Below are positions 51,401 through 57,225 of a stretch of DNA of 64,000 nucleotides, piece after piece (position 1 is the first letter of the stretch; every line of letters begins with the position of its first letter). Source of the stretch: Alitta virens (taxonomy: Eukaryota > Annelida > Polychaeta > Phyllodocida > Nereididae); assembly GCA_932294295.1 (NCBI GenBank), contig OW028579.1:7996370-8060369 (forward strand), read 5' to 3'. The notes under the pieces are model-generated. The model was given only the letters and a program-made list of their open reading frames with translations, ran no database searches and had not been told where the DNA came from. Both the position numbers and the translations under genes were made by a program.

Positions 51401-54299
51401 AGATGGAACTTGCTATCACTTAGGTGTCAATATTTTTCTTATCTTAACAAAACACCACTTAGATGCACCATTAACCAAATTATTTTTGCATTTCAGTGGT
51501 TAGATATCTTCATTAAGATAAAAACATTTATAAATAAATCCGTCTATTAATTGAAAGAAGCAGGGTGTCAAATTTGACCTTAAGCAGACCTAGGTTAAAG
51601 TCCTAGTACCCTGCAAAAGGTCATTTGAACAAAAAAAACCCTTGACCTAAAGAGTAGGGTTTGATAAGGAAGCCCTAGTCCATTAGGGTACAAGGACTAC
51701 ATCTGGATTATGCCCTTGCACCTTAAGTACGACTAAGGGTGCACATTTGAGTGCACCTTTAGGACCCTTTGGTGCAGCGCTACCTTTCTAGGCAATTCCT
51801 ACATACAATACAACACCTGTTCTTCAACTATAATTCAAGGAAAATCACCTACTAGTGTCGAGTCATTAAACACAACTGGATTTTGATAGTTTTATAAATC
51901 GTAAATAATCTGAAATCCAATGCGGTCCACCCACCTATAAAATGCATTGTCCGGGAGGACATTATTTTAAATACATCACAATCCACGTGTAGTGCAGTAT
52001 ATGCACAGACTCATTGAAACCCCACAATTAAGACCACCCTTAAGAATCACTGAGGCGGTCTTAATATAGAGGTAGACTCTGGTGGTCTAAATTAAGGAAC
52101 AGTTTTAAACTGCATTCTTTCTAACCATGGACGTAAATGATCTAACCCCTGTCGAGAGAAAGTTCGGAATATTTTTTTACTGTATGGCAGCCAACATTCT
52201 TATTTGCATAAGATTGGGGTTTTGTGTTTCTCTGCAATTTGTTTTGACCATCTAGCCAAGAAAATCTTCCCCTCTGCAGAAAAAAAAACTAACTCTGCTG
52301 CCAACAAAGATAAACTAATGGTTCTAAGAATTATTTTCTTTTCAGATTGTATAATTATAATTCACTATATAAACTATGTGTTAAGTGTAAAACGTGTACC
52401 AATTGCCAGGTTTGGTAAGGGCCAGCCAAAATGAATTTACAGTCTTAATTTATTTGATAAACTTATTTCTTAGGCGATAATATTAGGCCAATTGGCCTTA
52501 CTGTACTTCACAAAAAGAAGAAAACATTTTTAGTTTTCCCATTCTAACAATTCACACTTGTTACATAGACACAAATAACAAAATAGAAATCAATTTCACA
52601 TTAACCAACTTTGAACCTCTGCATGTATACACATGACAGATTGGTCCTCTTACCATCACCAAAGACCTATCAAAACCAACCCAAAACCTTATAGAAAGAG
52701 TTGTCAGTCAGCCAGCATTAGGCTCTGCTCTTTCAAGAGCCTTTTCCCCCACTCTTTCACCCTCCAACACCTTTCAAGCATTGTGTCAACTCCAGGACAG
52801 ACAAAACTTATAAGCCCTCCTGCAAACATTCTGCTAATTACAAAACTTGTCAAAAAGTTTCAGGTTCACTCGTTTTTAGTTTAAATGTAATCCCCAAAAT
52901 TGATGATGGCGTCTCTAGAATGGAATAGATAGACAGATAGATAGATAGATAGATGAATAGATAGATAGACAGAAGATAGACAGACAGATAGACAGATAGA
53001 CAGATAGACCATTTCACTATTTATCTCACCGCATTGCTAAAATAATGTGCACTTAATGCTGATTTGTTTTGATTGGTCTAATTGAATTCTACTGAAAAAT
53101 CATCAGAGATAATTAAAACACTGAATAATCAGTAGGCTTATTGAATATTAGCTAAATTTTAAGTTTCGAACTGCTTCTACGTCTCAGCATTGGACTCGCT
53201 ACTTACCATTACATGTACGAGTTAATTTTTCAAAAATTGTATATGGATCTTACTCTGGACCTTTTCTTAAATCATGCATTAAAAATATGCAACGATGACA
53301 AGGATTTGCATTTACAAAATAAAAGGGCTATGTTAAAATTATAATCATGCTGTGTATGTTGTATATTGAAAATGTGACTCCATGATGGTAGATCATTTAC
53401 AATATAGCATTCACTTGCCATTAACAGCAGGCAATCATCAATTTGGACATCAAAGACCTGCAATGTTATTACAAGAAGTGAGGGCCCTACATCAGTGGTG
53501 TTGATGAATCTGGGACGTGACAAAGAGGCGGGGGGGGGGGGGGGGTGCTCCCTTGAGATGCATCACAATTCCACATTTCTGCACCCTCTGAGCCTTGCAT
53601 TTGATTGACAGCGCATGCCCCAGAATTGACTAAGATTTAAGAAGCAGCGTACCACTGGAATATATTTGGATTTGGGTATATCTTGAATGGATTTTTTTTC
53701 TTTCTTATTGGGGGTGGGGGTTATATGTGATTGCATGCGCTCATATATGTGTGTATGTGTGAACAATATGTGCTCAATGAGTCATGAAAGTGAACCCTTT
53801 AGGAATGGGACATACTCATACTATAGGCCTTTTCTTTCCTAGCACTTGTGAAATTCTTTAATGAAGTTTTCTATATTGCCATGAAAATGAAGCTGTATAC
53901 AGCGCTAAGCCATATAGGCTATCTATCAACTATGAATATATATTTAATTGAAAGCAATTGATATATGTTAATAGTGCATAAACCAAATATTACCAAAGCC
54001 AGTGAATCAGTTTGTAAAGTTTATATATATATGCGATAGTGCTATACAAATTATTAAAATTTAAAGTGAATTTTTCACTTTAAAATAATTCAAATAATTC
54101 GACAGCACATTTTATGACACTTTTAGACTATTCCATATACATCAATTATTTTTTATCTTTTGAAATTGAATTATCTCACCTTTTTCAATTGCGCTAAACA
54201 CCTGACGCGACAACGTGCGCTCTCAACGTCACCAGCAAACGTCGTGCAAACATTGAAAACAGTCACTAGAGAGAGCAGGATAAGGCTACCCAGATCCAT
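15461..54299 (-). CDS. ANOS1: Anosmin-1 orthologue, whole 16-exon gene
   Basis: The span runs from start codon to stop codon; coding parts are listed as separate exons. Anosmin-1 is a secreted, heparan-sulfate-binding extracellular matrix glycoprotein that modulates FGF receptor signalling and neuronal migration and branching (family knowledge). The spliced product is 698 aa, or 715 with the optional exon. It has a signal peptide (1 to about 22), Cys-rich region (about 30-100), WAP domain (108-148) and four FN3 domains (about 156-259, 261-372, 381-500, 519-627). The tail (635-698) ends in a hydrophobic stretch. Residue numbers in the exon entries use the 698-aa form. Every junction keeps frame with consensus donor and acceptor. 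Order and short motifs match human anosmin-1 throughout, for example the C-x4-C-x2-C-x3-C spacing and GTRGF in FN3-1. Introns range from 93 bp to 9.9 kb. N-glycosylation sequons include NRT, NGT, NLS, NIS, NIT and NCT. The orthologue call is firm; transcript ends and the optional exon are not. Confidence 0.95.
15859..15997 (-). CDS. ANOS1: Anosmin-1 exon 15: FN3-4, last strands
   Basis: This 139-nt exon (phase 0 in, 1 out) encodes residues 588-633. SLQEATSFIIKLQAMSKAGS, followed by IQFATP, corresponds to human [20 protein letters not shown] and IKTFRTP. The acceptor is TTTTTTTAAG (AAG rather than CAG); the donor is G|GTAATT. Confidence 0.92.
16809..17017 (-). CDS. ANOS1: Anosmin-1 exon 14: FN3-4, first part
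   Basis: This 209-nt exon (phase 1 in, 0 out) encodes residues 519-587. PQNLQHSFLIMQTNITARIS aligns with human [20 protein letters not shown], including the shared NIT sequon, then W. IIGYRIIWGQ matches human MTGFQVTWAE. Acceptor CCCATTTCAG, donor AAG|GTGAGG. This domain is highly diagnostic for anosmin-1. Confidence 0.96.
17302..17473 (-). CDS. ANOS1: Anosmin-1 exon 13: FN3-3 end and Cys linker
   Basis: This 172-nt exon (phase 0 in, 1 out) encodes residues 461-517. LYDLQFDCRYTVQLQV matches human LQDLSFSCKYKVTVQP, and VSFQTPSC matches FFTTPPC. Three cysteines (FDC, PSC, PDC) correspond to the conserved cysteines around the FN3-3/FN3-4 junction, which probably form disulfides. Acceptor TTATTTTCCAG, donor CCG|GTAAGC. 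Confidence 0.95.
17680..17835 (-). mobile_element. SINE body fragment within intron 12
   Basis: It shares GACCCTGTCC-like and TAAGTGTGTAACATGG segments with the 48-kb SINE. Its 3' part is CATCTCATCATTATGCCCGC then GCAGCTG. It makes up nearly half of the 388-bp intron 12. The 3' tail part is also seen at 12815-12920 and 29815-29930. Confidence 0.55.
17862..17974 (-). CDS. ANOS1: Anosmin-1 exon 12: FN3-3, middle
   Basis: This 113-nt exon (phase 1 in, 0 out) encodes residues 424-460. KNVRIMVKWLPEVCIADHT matches human NRYHVRWFPEACAHNRT, including the cysteine specific to this anosmin FN3 domain. Acceptor TAATTTCAG, donor GTG|GTAAGA. Confidence 0.93.
18199..18327 (-). CDS. ANOS1: Anosmin-1 exon 11: FN3-3, first part
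   Basis: This 129-nt exon (phase 1-1) encodes residues 381-422. It ends PYFNNGLLKANISWTPPE, aligning with human PFYQDGQLQVKVYWKKTED and including the FN3 tryptophan and a sequon (NIS). Acceptor TTTGTTCGCAG, donor AAG|GTATGT. The preceding EPTVYLHEIPLVTLAEVEN is linker and A-strand. Confidence 0.93.
18717..18726. promoter_or_regulatory. GCGCCATCTA motif (2 of 4)
   Basis: Same 10-mer, within intron 10 of anosmin-1. Confidence 0.3.
19119..19169 (-). CDS. Candidate optional linker exon, GC-AG intron
   Basis: This 51-nt candidate is phase 1-1, so including or skipping it keeps frame. It would add 17 residues (APSPPSFDDIKPNDDHK) between FN3-2 and FN3-3, where human anosmin-1 has its long variable linker. 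The acceptor is TTGCTTACCAG. The donor AAAG|GCAAGT is the classic strong form of a GC donor. No homology supports it, because the linker is not conserved. It could be a chance open stretch. Confidence 0.4.
20025..20258. mobile_element. Pogo-style MITE copy in intron 10
   Basis: It starts CAGTGGAACCC and ends GGGGGTCACTGTA (inverse TACAGTGACCCCC), with GATTTTAAGACCACATTC inside. It overlaps a 111-codon plus-strand open frame, which is therefore not a gene. Confidence 0.5.
20943..21039 (-). CDS. ANOS1: Anosmin-1 exon 10: FN3-2, last strands and linker
   Basis: This 97-nt exon (phase 0 in, 1 out) encodes residues 348-379. LQAISSYGDERLKSTKIEIY aligns with human [20 protein letters not shown], one of the best conserved stretches. 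Acceptor TTATTTCAG, donor G|GTACGT. The trailing TRSLEYGTQN is the start of the poorly conserved inter-domain linker. Confidence 0.94.
21138..21194 (-). CDS. ANOS1: Anosmin-1 exon 9: FN3-2, E/F strands
   Basis: This 57-nt, phase 0-0 exon encodes YVNQYELENLEPQTTYFIQ (residues 329-347). The L-x-x-L-x-P-x-T-x-Y pattern is the FN3 tyrosine corner, corresponding to human VILEKLQPDCDYVVE. Acceptor TTCATTTCAG, donor CAG|GTAAGA. Intron 9 is 98 bp. Confidence 0.91.
23119..23196 (-). CDS. ANOS1: Anosmin-1 exon 8: FN3-2, middle
   Basis: This 78-nt, phase 0-0 exon encodes residues 303-328. It begins VFWSRHVKEE, matching human VFWSWMV directly after the HHYK equivalent, and is rich in Glu and Lys. Acceptor CATTTTAG, donor GGG|GTGAGT. 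Intron 7 is only 93 bp. In the human protein this loop is strongly basic (KKKRRK); here it is more acidic, so heparin binding at this loop may be weaker (inference). Confidence 0.9.
23290..23417 (-). CDS. ANOS1: Anosmin-1 exon 7: FN3-2, first part
   Basis: This 128-nt exon (phase 1 in, 0 out) encodes residues 261-302. It starts PEAPSPPQNLSEG, a typical FN3 linker, and continues KKIYLTITWLPPKFYDLPVTRYK, matching human [22 protein letters not shown] with the B-strand tryptophan. Acceptor TGTTTTTCAG, donor AAA|GTAGGT. NLS at the start of the domain is a sequon. Confidence 0.93.
23459..23530 (+). repeat. tRNA-Ser/Leu-like sequence, probable pseudogene or SINE head
   Basis: Box A TGGCCGAGTGGTTAA is canonical. 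Box B GGTTCGATGAG has lost its final CC. No complete acceptor stem is apparent, so it is not called a functional tRNA. Confidence 0.45.
26519..26528. promoter_or_regulatory. GCGCCATCTA motif (3 of 4)
   Basis: Same 10-mer, within intron 6. Flank CCCATAGATGGCGCC on the minus strand. Confidence 0.3.
26871..26919. repeat. GATAA pentanucleotide repeat
   Basis: About nine units of (A)TAAG/GATAA with one interruption. Confidence 0.9.
27131..27205. repeat. AGAAT pentanucleotide repeat, interrupted
   Basis: AGAAT units with substitutions. Confidence 0.88.
29553..29682 (-). CDS. ANOS1: Anosmin-1 exon 6: FN3-1, second half
   Basis: This 130-nt exon (phase 0 in, 1 out) encodes residues 217-259. GRWFQWRVASVAINGTRGF aligns closely with human SRWYQFRVAAVNVHGTRGF, followed by SPPSK (human TAPSK). 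It carries the F/G-strand tyrosine-corner region and a sequon (NGT). The acceptor GCTCGTTTCAG is strong. The donor ATAG|GTTGGT is non-optimal but is required for the frame into exon 7, and it may be a weak site. It is separated from exon 5 by an 8.2-kb intron. Confidence 0.95.
29815..29930 (-). mobile_element. SINE body fragment within intron 5
   Basis: Plus-strand ACCAACTGTCAGACGCTGAT, then CACACCATGTAGGGTC and TTTCCTTGCA, parallels the 17.7-kb copy. It lies about 130 bp upstream of exon 6's acceptor. Confidence 0.5.
34308..34392. repeat. CTGCTGATG nine-base repeat, about 8 copies
   Basis: In-frame repeat giving spurious QHQ and LML frames. No splice-site context; it lies inside intron 5. 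Confidence 0.93.
34943..35068. repeat. Nested inverted repeat, 126 bp
   Basis: Outer arms CAAGATTTTGGTG (34943-34955) and CACCAAAATCTTG (35056-35068) are exact inverses. Inner arms ATCTGATTG (34991-34999) and CAATCAGAT (35037-35045) are also exact inverses. Probably a palindromic MITE. A similar CTTGGTTGGCCACAT end occurs near 60.54 kb. Confidence 0.65.
37872..38056 (-). CDS. ANOS1: Anosmin-1 exon 5: FN3-1, first half
   Basis: This 185-nt exon (phase 1 in, 0 out) encodes residues 156-216. It begins VPEIPETPSLRERG and contains IELKWKAVESNASFPILY, the conserved tryptophan strand of an FN3 fold. It then reads MVQERYNIGKHH...TEWIQVAQ, which aligns with human YVVQRRWNYGIHP...HWQTVAQ. Acceptor TTGTTCAG, donor CAG|GTGAGT. 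FN3-1 is the domain tied to FGFR1 and heparan-sulfate interaction in the human protein. Confidence 0.95.
38459..38669 (-). CDS. ANOS1: Anosmin-1 exon 4: WAP four-disulfide core domain
   Basis: This 211-nt exon enters in phase 0, leaves in phase 1, and encodes residues 85-154. After a CAESCNFL segment (human CLTSCEFL) comes a full whey acidic protein domain with all eight cysteines: C108, C121, C125, C131, C137, C138, C142 and C146. Its core, LLKCCNRTCGSTC, matches human VKKCCSNGCGHTC. The sequon NRT sits inside the WAP core. The WAP domain has protease-inhibitor-like structure and, in human anosmin-1, cooperates with FN3-1 in FGFR1 binding (family knowledge). Splice sites are TTTTCAACAG and G|GTGAGT. 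Confidence 0.96.
38913..39030. mobile_element. Pogo-style MITE copy in intron 3
   Basis: It starts TACTAGTGGGATCTCGCTAT and ends TGAGGTGGTTCTACTGTA. The interior has the GGTGGTCTGAATAATGAGG motif, the inverse of the AAGACCACC motif. Confidence 0.5.
39453..39516. repeat. GAAA/GATA repeat
   Basis: GAAA units switch to GATA units. A poly-G run of about 16 lies near 39770. Confidence 0.92.
40671..40730 (-). CDS. ANOS1: Anosmin-1 exon 3: Cys-rich region, part 2
   Basis: This 60-nt, phase 0-0 exon encodes 20 residues (65-84): CLQPCGYSFDGLARCLGLCQ. The acceptor is TATTTTTCAG and the donor CAG|GTAAGC. It aligns with human [21 protein letters not shown] and supplies four cysteines of the Cys-rich domain, which packs against the WAP domain. 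Like exon 2 it is a micro-exon flanked by multi-kilobase introns. Confidence 0.9.
41870..42092 (-). mobile_element. tRNA-derived SINE-like repeat
   Basis: Minus-strand head GTGGTCTTGTGGTTAAGGC (box A-like) is followed by GGGTTTGATACC (box B-like). The downstream body is not obviously the same as in the 48-kb copy, so it may be a second subfamily. The 84-codon frame here is not a gene. Confidence 0.5.
42590..42805. promoter_or_regulatory. Intronic cluster of transcription-factor-like motifs
   Basis: Within about 215 bp of intron 2: AGATGGCGC CTCF-like core (inverse at 42590), YY1-like GCCGCCATTTT (42695-42705), E-boxes CACGTGACC (42716), CACGTGAC (42746) and CATGTGAC (42759), CCAAT (42723), and an RFX X-box GTAACCATAGCAAC (42792-42805). 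CpG is more frequent here than in the surroundings. Candidate enhancer or internal promoter. Confidence 0.4.
44216..44287 (-). CDS. ANOS1: Anosmin-1 exon 2: Cys-rich region, part 1
   Basis: This 72-nt, phase 0-0 exon encodes 24 residues (41-64), ending KCFRDITCTA. It lies between TTTTTTCAG and GTAAGT. Joined to exon 3 it gives C-x4-C-x2-C-x3-C, the spacing of the human segment WCQNHKQCSKCLEPC. It is too short and isolated to be found by open-frame length alone. It was recognised from the splice sites, the phase and this cysteine spacing. Confidence 0.88.
44701..44892. mobile_element. Short pogo/Tigger-style MITE, near complete
   Basis: It starts TACAGTGGAAGCTCTCATTA and ends GAGATTTTACTGTA, whose inverse is TACAGTAAAATCTC. 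The interior repeats AAGACCA(CC) motifs about every 20 bp. The 192-bp length, TA-bounded ends and CAGT termini fit non-autonomous Tc1/mariner-pogo elements. Family assignment is inferred from style only. Confidence 0.55.
46078..46114. repeat. Interrupted CAG repeat
   Basis: CAG/CATCAG units in intron 1; no coding context. Confidence 0.88.
46520..46585 (-). repeat. tRNA-like sequence, probable SINE head
   Basis: Minus strand: TACAATGGTTTAACC followed about 25 nt later by GGGTTCGAATTTGC, matching box A and box B spacing loosely. Confidence 0.4.
48005..48262 (-). mobile_element. tRNA-derived SINE, best copy
   Basis: On the minus strand the head reads GGGTGGCCCAATGGTTAAG (box A-like) and, about 60 nt on, GGTTTGATCCCC (box B-like). 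The body contains AAGTAAAAGACCCCATCC and GTAACATGGTGTG. The body recurs at 17.7-17.83 kb and, in part, at 29.8 and 12.8 kb, which shows a dispersed family. Confidence 0.65.
48845..48940. repeat. ACTG then GATA/GACA repeat
   Basis: Compound tetranucleotide microsatellite. Confidence 0.93.
52012..52100. mobile_element. Pogo-style repeat fragment in intron 1
   Basis: It contains ATTAAGACCACCCTTAAGAA and, inverted, GGCGGTCTTAATATAGAGG. Only one end, CATTGAAACCCC, is weakly recognisable. Confidence 0.45.
52926..53009. repeat. GATA/CAGA repeat
   Basis: Interrupted tetranucleotide microsatellite in intron 1. Confidence 0.93.
54180..54299 (-). CDS. ANOS1: Anosmin-1 exon 1: signal peptide and first Cys motif
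   Basis: This exon encodes residues 1-40 and ends in phase 0 at AAG|GTGAGA. The start has a near-perfect Kozak context (ACCGCCATGG). Residues 4-20 are a hydrophobic signal-peptide core with likely cleavage after TTFA (about residue 22). The mature N-terminus carries ESARCRVRCLAQ, which aligns with the first cysteine pair of human anosmin-1 (RARCASRCL). An in-frame upstream ATG at 54422 would add 41 residues ahead of the signal peptide. It is rejected because the extension is not hydrophobic, its context is poorer, and family members begin at the signal peptide. Confidence 0.93.
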
Positions 54300-54480
54300 G
54301 GCGGTTGATTCATCCCGTAAAATCCTAGAACTCACAAAAAAATGGACAAATTCCAGCACAGGTCTGAGTTGAACACTCTCCTGCGACGATCTGACGCAAA
54401 TAATGTCATCTGCTGTCTGCACGTGCAGCAGCGTCCCACCCCAGCGCCCTCTGTTAAGCTAAAATTGCACACAGCACCAC
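54300..54480 (-). promoter_or_regulatory. Putative proximal promoter and 5' UTR of anosmin-1
   Basis: This region is immediately upstream of the Kozak start and richer in G+C than its surroundings. On the minus strand it contains AGAGGGCGCTGGGG (CTCF-core-like) and a GCACGTGC E-box. No clear TATA box is visible. An in-frame ATG at 54422 lies within it. Call by position. Confidence 0.35.
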
Positions 54481-55508
54481 AAGTGGCCACAGATGGAACT
54501 GCATACTGAATGAAGAAATCGTGTATTGGAATGCCGCAGTACACAAAAGATCTAACAATGGAATAGCGAAGATTATATGCTAATAATAGTGATTTTTGCA
54601 AGTCCTCCTGATTTAAAGTGACTATTGATTGCTTTTGCAATCTAATTATAATTTATATCATAGCCAGACCAATATTGCAAACTGGTGTAAAGTACATCAA
54701 AATATTTACCCAAATGTTTGCTCTACCGAACCAACGTTTAATTTGCCCTTTTATTGCGCAATTTGGAGGAAATTGTGAAGTTATGTCCTGGGCAGGAGAG
54801 CTTTTTGAGGGAGGTGTGCTTTGTTTACCAATCACTCATTCCAAGAATTCATCTAATTGATGCATATTGATTTTAATTTAGCGTGCAGTGTGATATTAAC
54901 TTTGTGCATGCATTTGATAATGTAAAAGTAGACCTAGGTAGAACATTGAATTGCCTTGAGCGTTATGTATTGTTAAATGTAGGACCACATTGAGGTGTAT
55001 GAGCAGGTCATAAAAATGGAAATTTGACATTAGCCTGCAATTATTCAACACGATTATAGCTATGTTCTTTCTTTCTTTCTTTCTGTTGCGCTGTCTGTCT
55101 GTCTACAATTCTATTCTATTATATTCCTATTGTAGAACTTGAACCTTGTGTGTAGAACACATTTGGAAGGAATTAAATCGACCTGTAAGTTTAGTACTAA
55201 CCATGTGAAGTGATCAATCTTTGAAGAAAAAAGGTCTTACGGTGTCAGATGTTTGCAAATAGTCTTAGAAATAAAGCCTTCCAGGTGTAGAGCGATAAAC
55301 AAATGTAAACATTCAGTTACAGGAGACTAGAAACATTTTCAGTTTAACGAAAGGTGAGCTTGTGTTAAACTATACACAAATCAACACATTTGCAATTCTG
55401 GAATGATTTACGGAGGTAAAAAGAGATTTATGGTGGTGAATGTCATGCCACAATTGCAATGCTACATAAGGCACATAATATAATGTATTGAATAAATATA
55501 TAGTATGC

Positions 55509-55550
55509 AATGTATTGTATTGTATTGTATTGTATTGTATTGTATTCTAT
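55509..55550. repeat. TATTG pentanucleotide repeat
   Basis: About eight units, nearly perfect. Confidence 0.92.
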
Positions 55551-55666
55551 TCAGGTGTACATTCTAATCTAAAATTTCAAATATATAAACTAATCTTACT
55601 TTTACAGACTCTTATATCAGATTTCAGTAATTAGCCATCTTACTTATGTTGACATACTTATACTTG

Positions 55667-55720
55667 GCGCATGCGCTTGGGAAGCGGTCAGGTTGTTTTG
55701 GCGCGAATGGTCGCCATGTT
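55667..55720. promoter_or_regulatory. Candidate promoter patch: NRF1 and YY1 motifs
   Basis: GCGCATGCGC (55667-55676) is a perfect palindromic NRF1 site. GTCGCCATGTT (55710-55720) fits the YY1 consensus in inverse. Both sit in a small CpG-richer island. No coding exon could be tied to it. Confidence 0.35.
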
Positions 55721-56832
55721 TGTTTTTGTAAGACGAATGGCCTCGCTCAGAGTTTGGGGTCAACAGCAAAGTTTACATTGGGATATTTCCTCCGTGAAAT
55801 GATGTATATCCCTGGGGAAATGGGATGGATTGTTAGGAATTAGCTGGGGTTTAAGTGTATATATCCCGGAGGGAAATAACCCCTACCCTCCCCAAGATGT
55901 GGCTAATCTTGTTAAAGAAGTAGTGTAAATAATGCGGATTATGAGTAGAACGAGATTAGATAACAGGGTACGTAGATATAATGAGTCAAAAGTACGTCTG
56001 CTTTGCCGTAGGGCCTACATTTACATTACGAACGAGGAAATTTGGGTGCAACAAAGTTCAATACACTTTGGTTGTGGGCAGTTGTAGTGCCATCCTATGG
56101 TGGTGCATGTAATGAGCACCAAGCTTTGGGTCAATCTTGTACAAAATACGATACCATTTTGTGGAACCTAGGCGCCCCTGTACAAAATATTGTACATTTT
56201 GGTCCAAAGCTTTTTTAATGGCTAGAAGGTCTTAATGCGGGCTGTACTGTACATAACTATAAATAGATAATTATGATAGTGTGAAAATATTCCGAAAGGA
56301 AGATCGCGTCCATATGAAGACCACCTCAGTGATTACCAATTAAGGAAGTCGTAATTGTGGAGCTTTACTGCAGTAAAGATAGAAATAAATGGTCTGAGGC
56401 CAGACCCTTCCCAAAAAAGCAAACAGAAGAAAAAAAGGTTGTGGTGTCAAGACTCCGTTGGTCATAAGTGGCTATTGACCTGCACCTGTGAGAGACCAAA
56501 ACTCCTTAACGTGGCAAAACATTACCATTCTAAGAACCGCATTACCCTTGAAATAGGCCTTGTAATTTTCCATAGAATTGTCGTTTGATGCCCATAGAAT
56601 GTGGACAAATGCCTTGTGATATATGGGCTAAATGCATGCTTTCTTTAGCAAGAAAATATATTTGAAAAGAACCCGAAGTGAAGGATTTCATGGTAACAGT
56701 TTTTGGAGTCCTATTGATCCTCAATGCTTATGAAATTGTCATCAAGATGCACCAACACAAGCATTATGATTATGCCCCTGAACTTGTACTCCATAGCCCG
56801 CGGCATATGGGCATTTTTAAAGGGCTTGTCCC

Positions 56833-56845
56833 GTTGCTTGGCAAC
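56833..56845. promoter_or_regulatory. RFX X-box-like GTTGCTTGGCAAC
   Basis: Two inverted half-sites with a one-base spacer. It lies in the upstream flank, 2.5 kb from the anosmin start codon. Confidence 0.3.
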
Positions 56846-57155
56846 ACAGCAACACAGAATGTCGTCCAGGTAACAGGAATTTCCGGTTTACATTCTCTTA
56901 TAAAGCTCTCAAGAGGCCGAAAGGGGCTGCACGTGTTGGATAAAGAAACAAAGGGGGAAATTTTGAGAGGGTGAAATAGCATAAAAGGTCAGTGGCACCC
57001 TGGCATGGGGTATACACTGGTAGCAAACATTTTTTGTTGACATATAGTGTCACAAGAGGATACAGGTGAACTCTGAGGTCCTGAGAACAGATCCTTGGAT
57101 TAACACAATTTATACAATGTAAATTACATTTTGTTAGATTAAGCTAGTTCTCAGA

Positions 57156-57225
57156 ATCGCGGTGGTCTTGTGGTTAAGCCGCGAGGTCACAACCGGTTGC
57201 TTCGACCCAGGGCTGTGAATTCTTC
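57156..57225 (+). repeat. tRNA-like sequence, probable SINE head
   Basis: GGTGGTCTTGTGGTTAAGCC matches the box A region of the SINE at 42.05 kb. Box B is degenerate (GGTTGCTTCGACCC). A segment further on (57.34-57.36 kb) shares GCATCGCTCCAACGT, inverted, with 38.18-38.21 kb. Confidence 0.4.

Larger units (their letters stand above)
44288..54179 (-). other. ANOS1: Intron 1 of anosmin-1 (9.9 kb)
   Basis: No additional exon could be supported. It holds a tRNA-derived SINE (about 48.0-48.26 kb), another tRNA-like piece (46.52-46.59 kb), a short CAG repeat (46.08-46.11 kb), a pogo-like element (44.70-44.89 kb), GATA-type microsatellites (48.8 and 52.9 kb), poly-C (45.8 kb), poly-T (49.57 kb) and poly-G (53.53 kb) runs. 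The rest is AT-rich sequence with no visible structure. Confidence 0.75.

Noticed and set aside
54300..54422. Upstream in-frame ATG extending anosmin exon 1 by 41 residues
   Set aside because: It would bury the signal peptide. The downstream ATG has the far better Kozak context and matches family N-termini.
56678..56974. 98-residue plus-strand frame with a hydrophobic start
   Set aside because: No recognisable family, overlapping minus-strand frame of similar length, no promoter evidence next to it. Could be revisited with RNA data.
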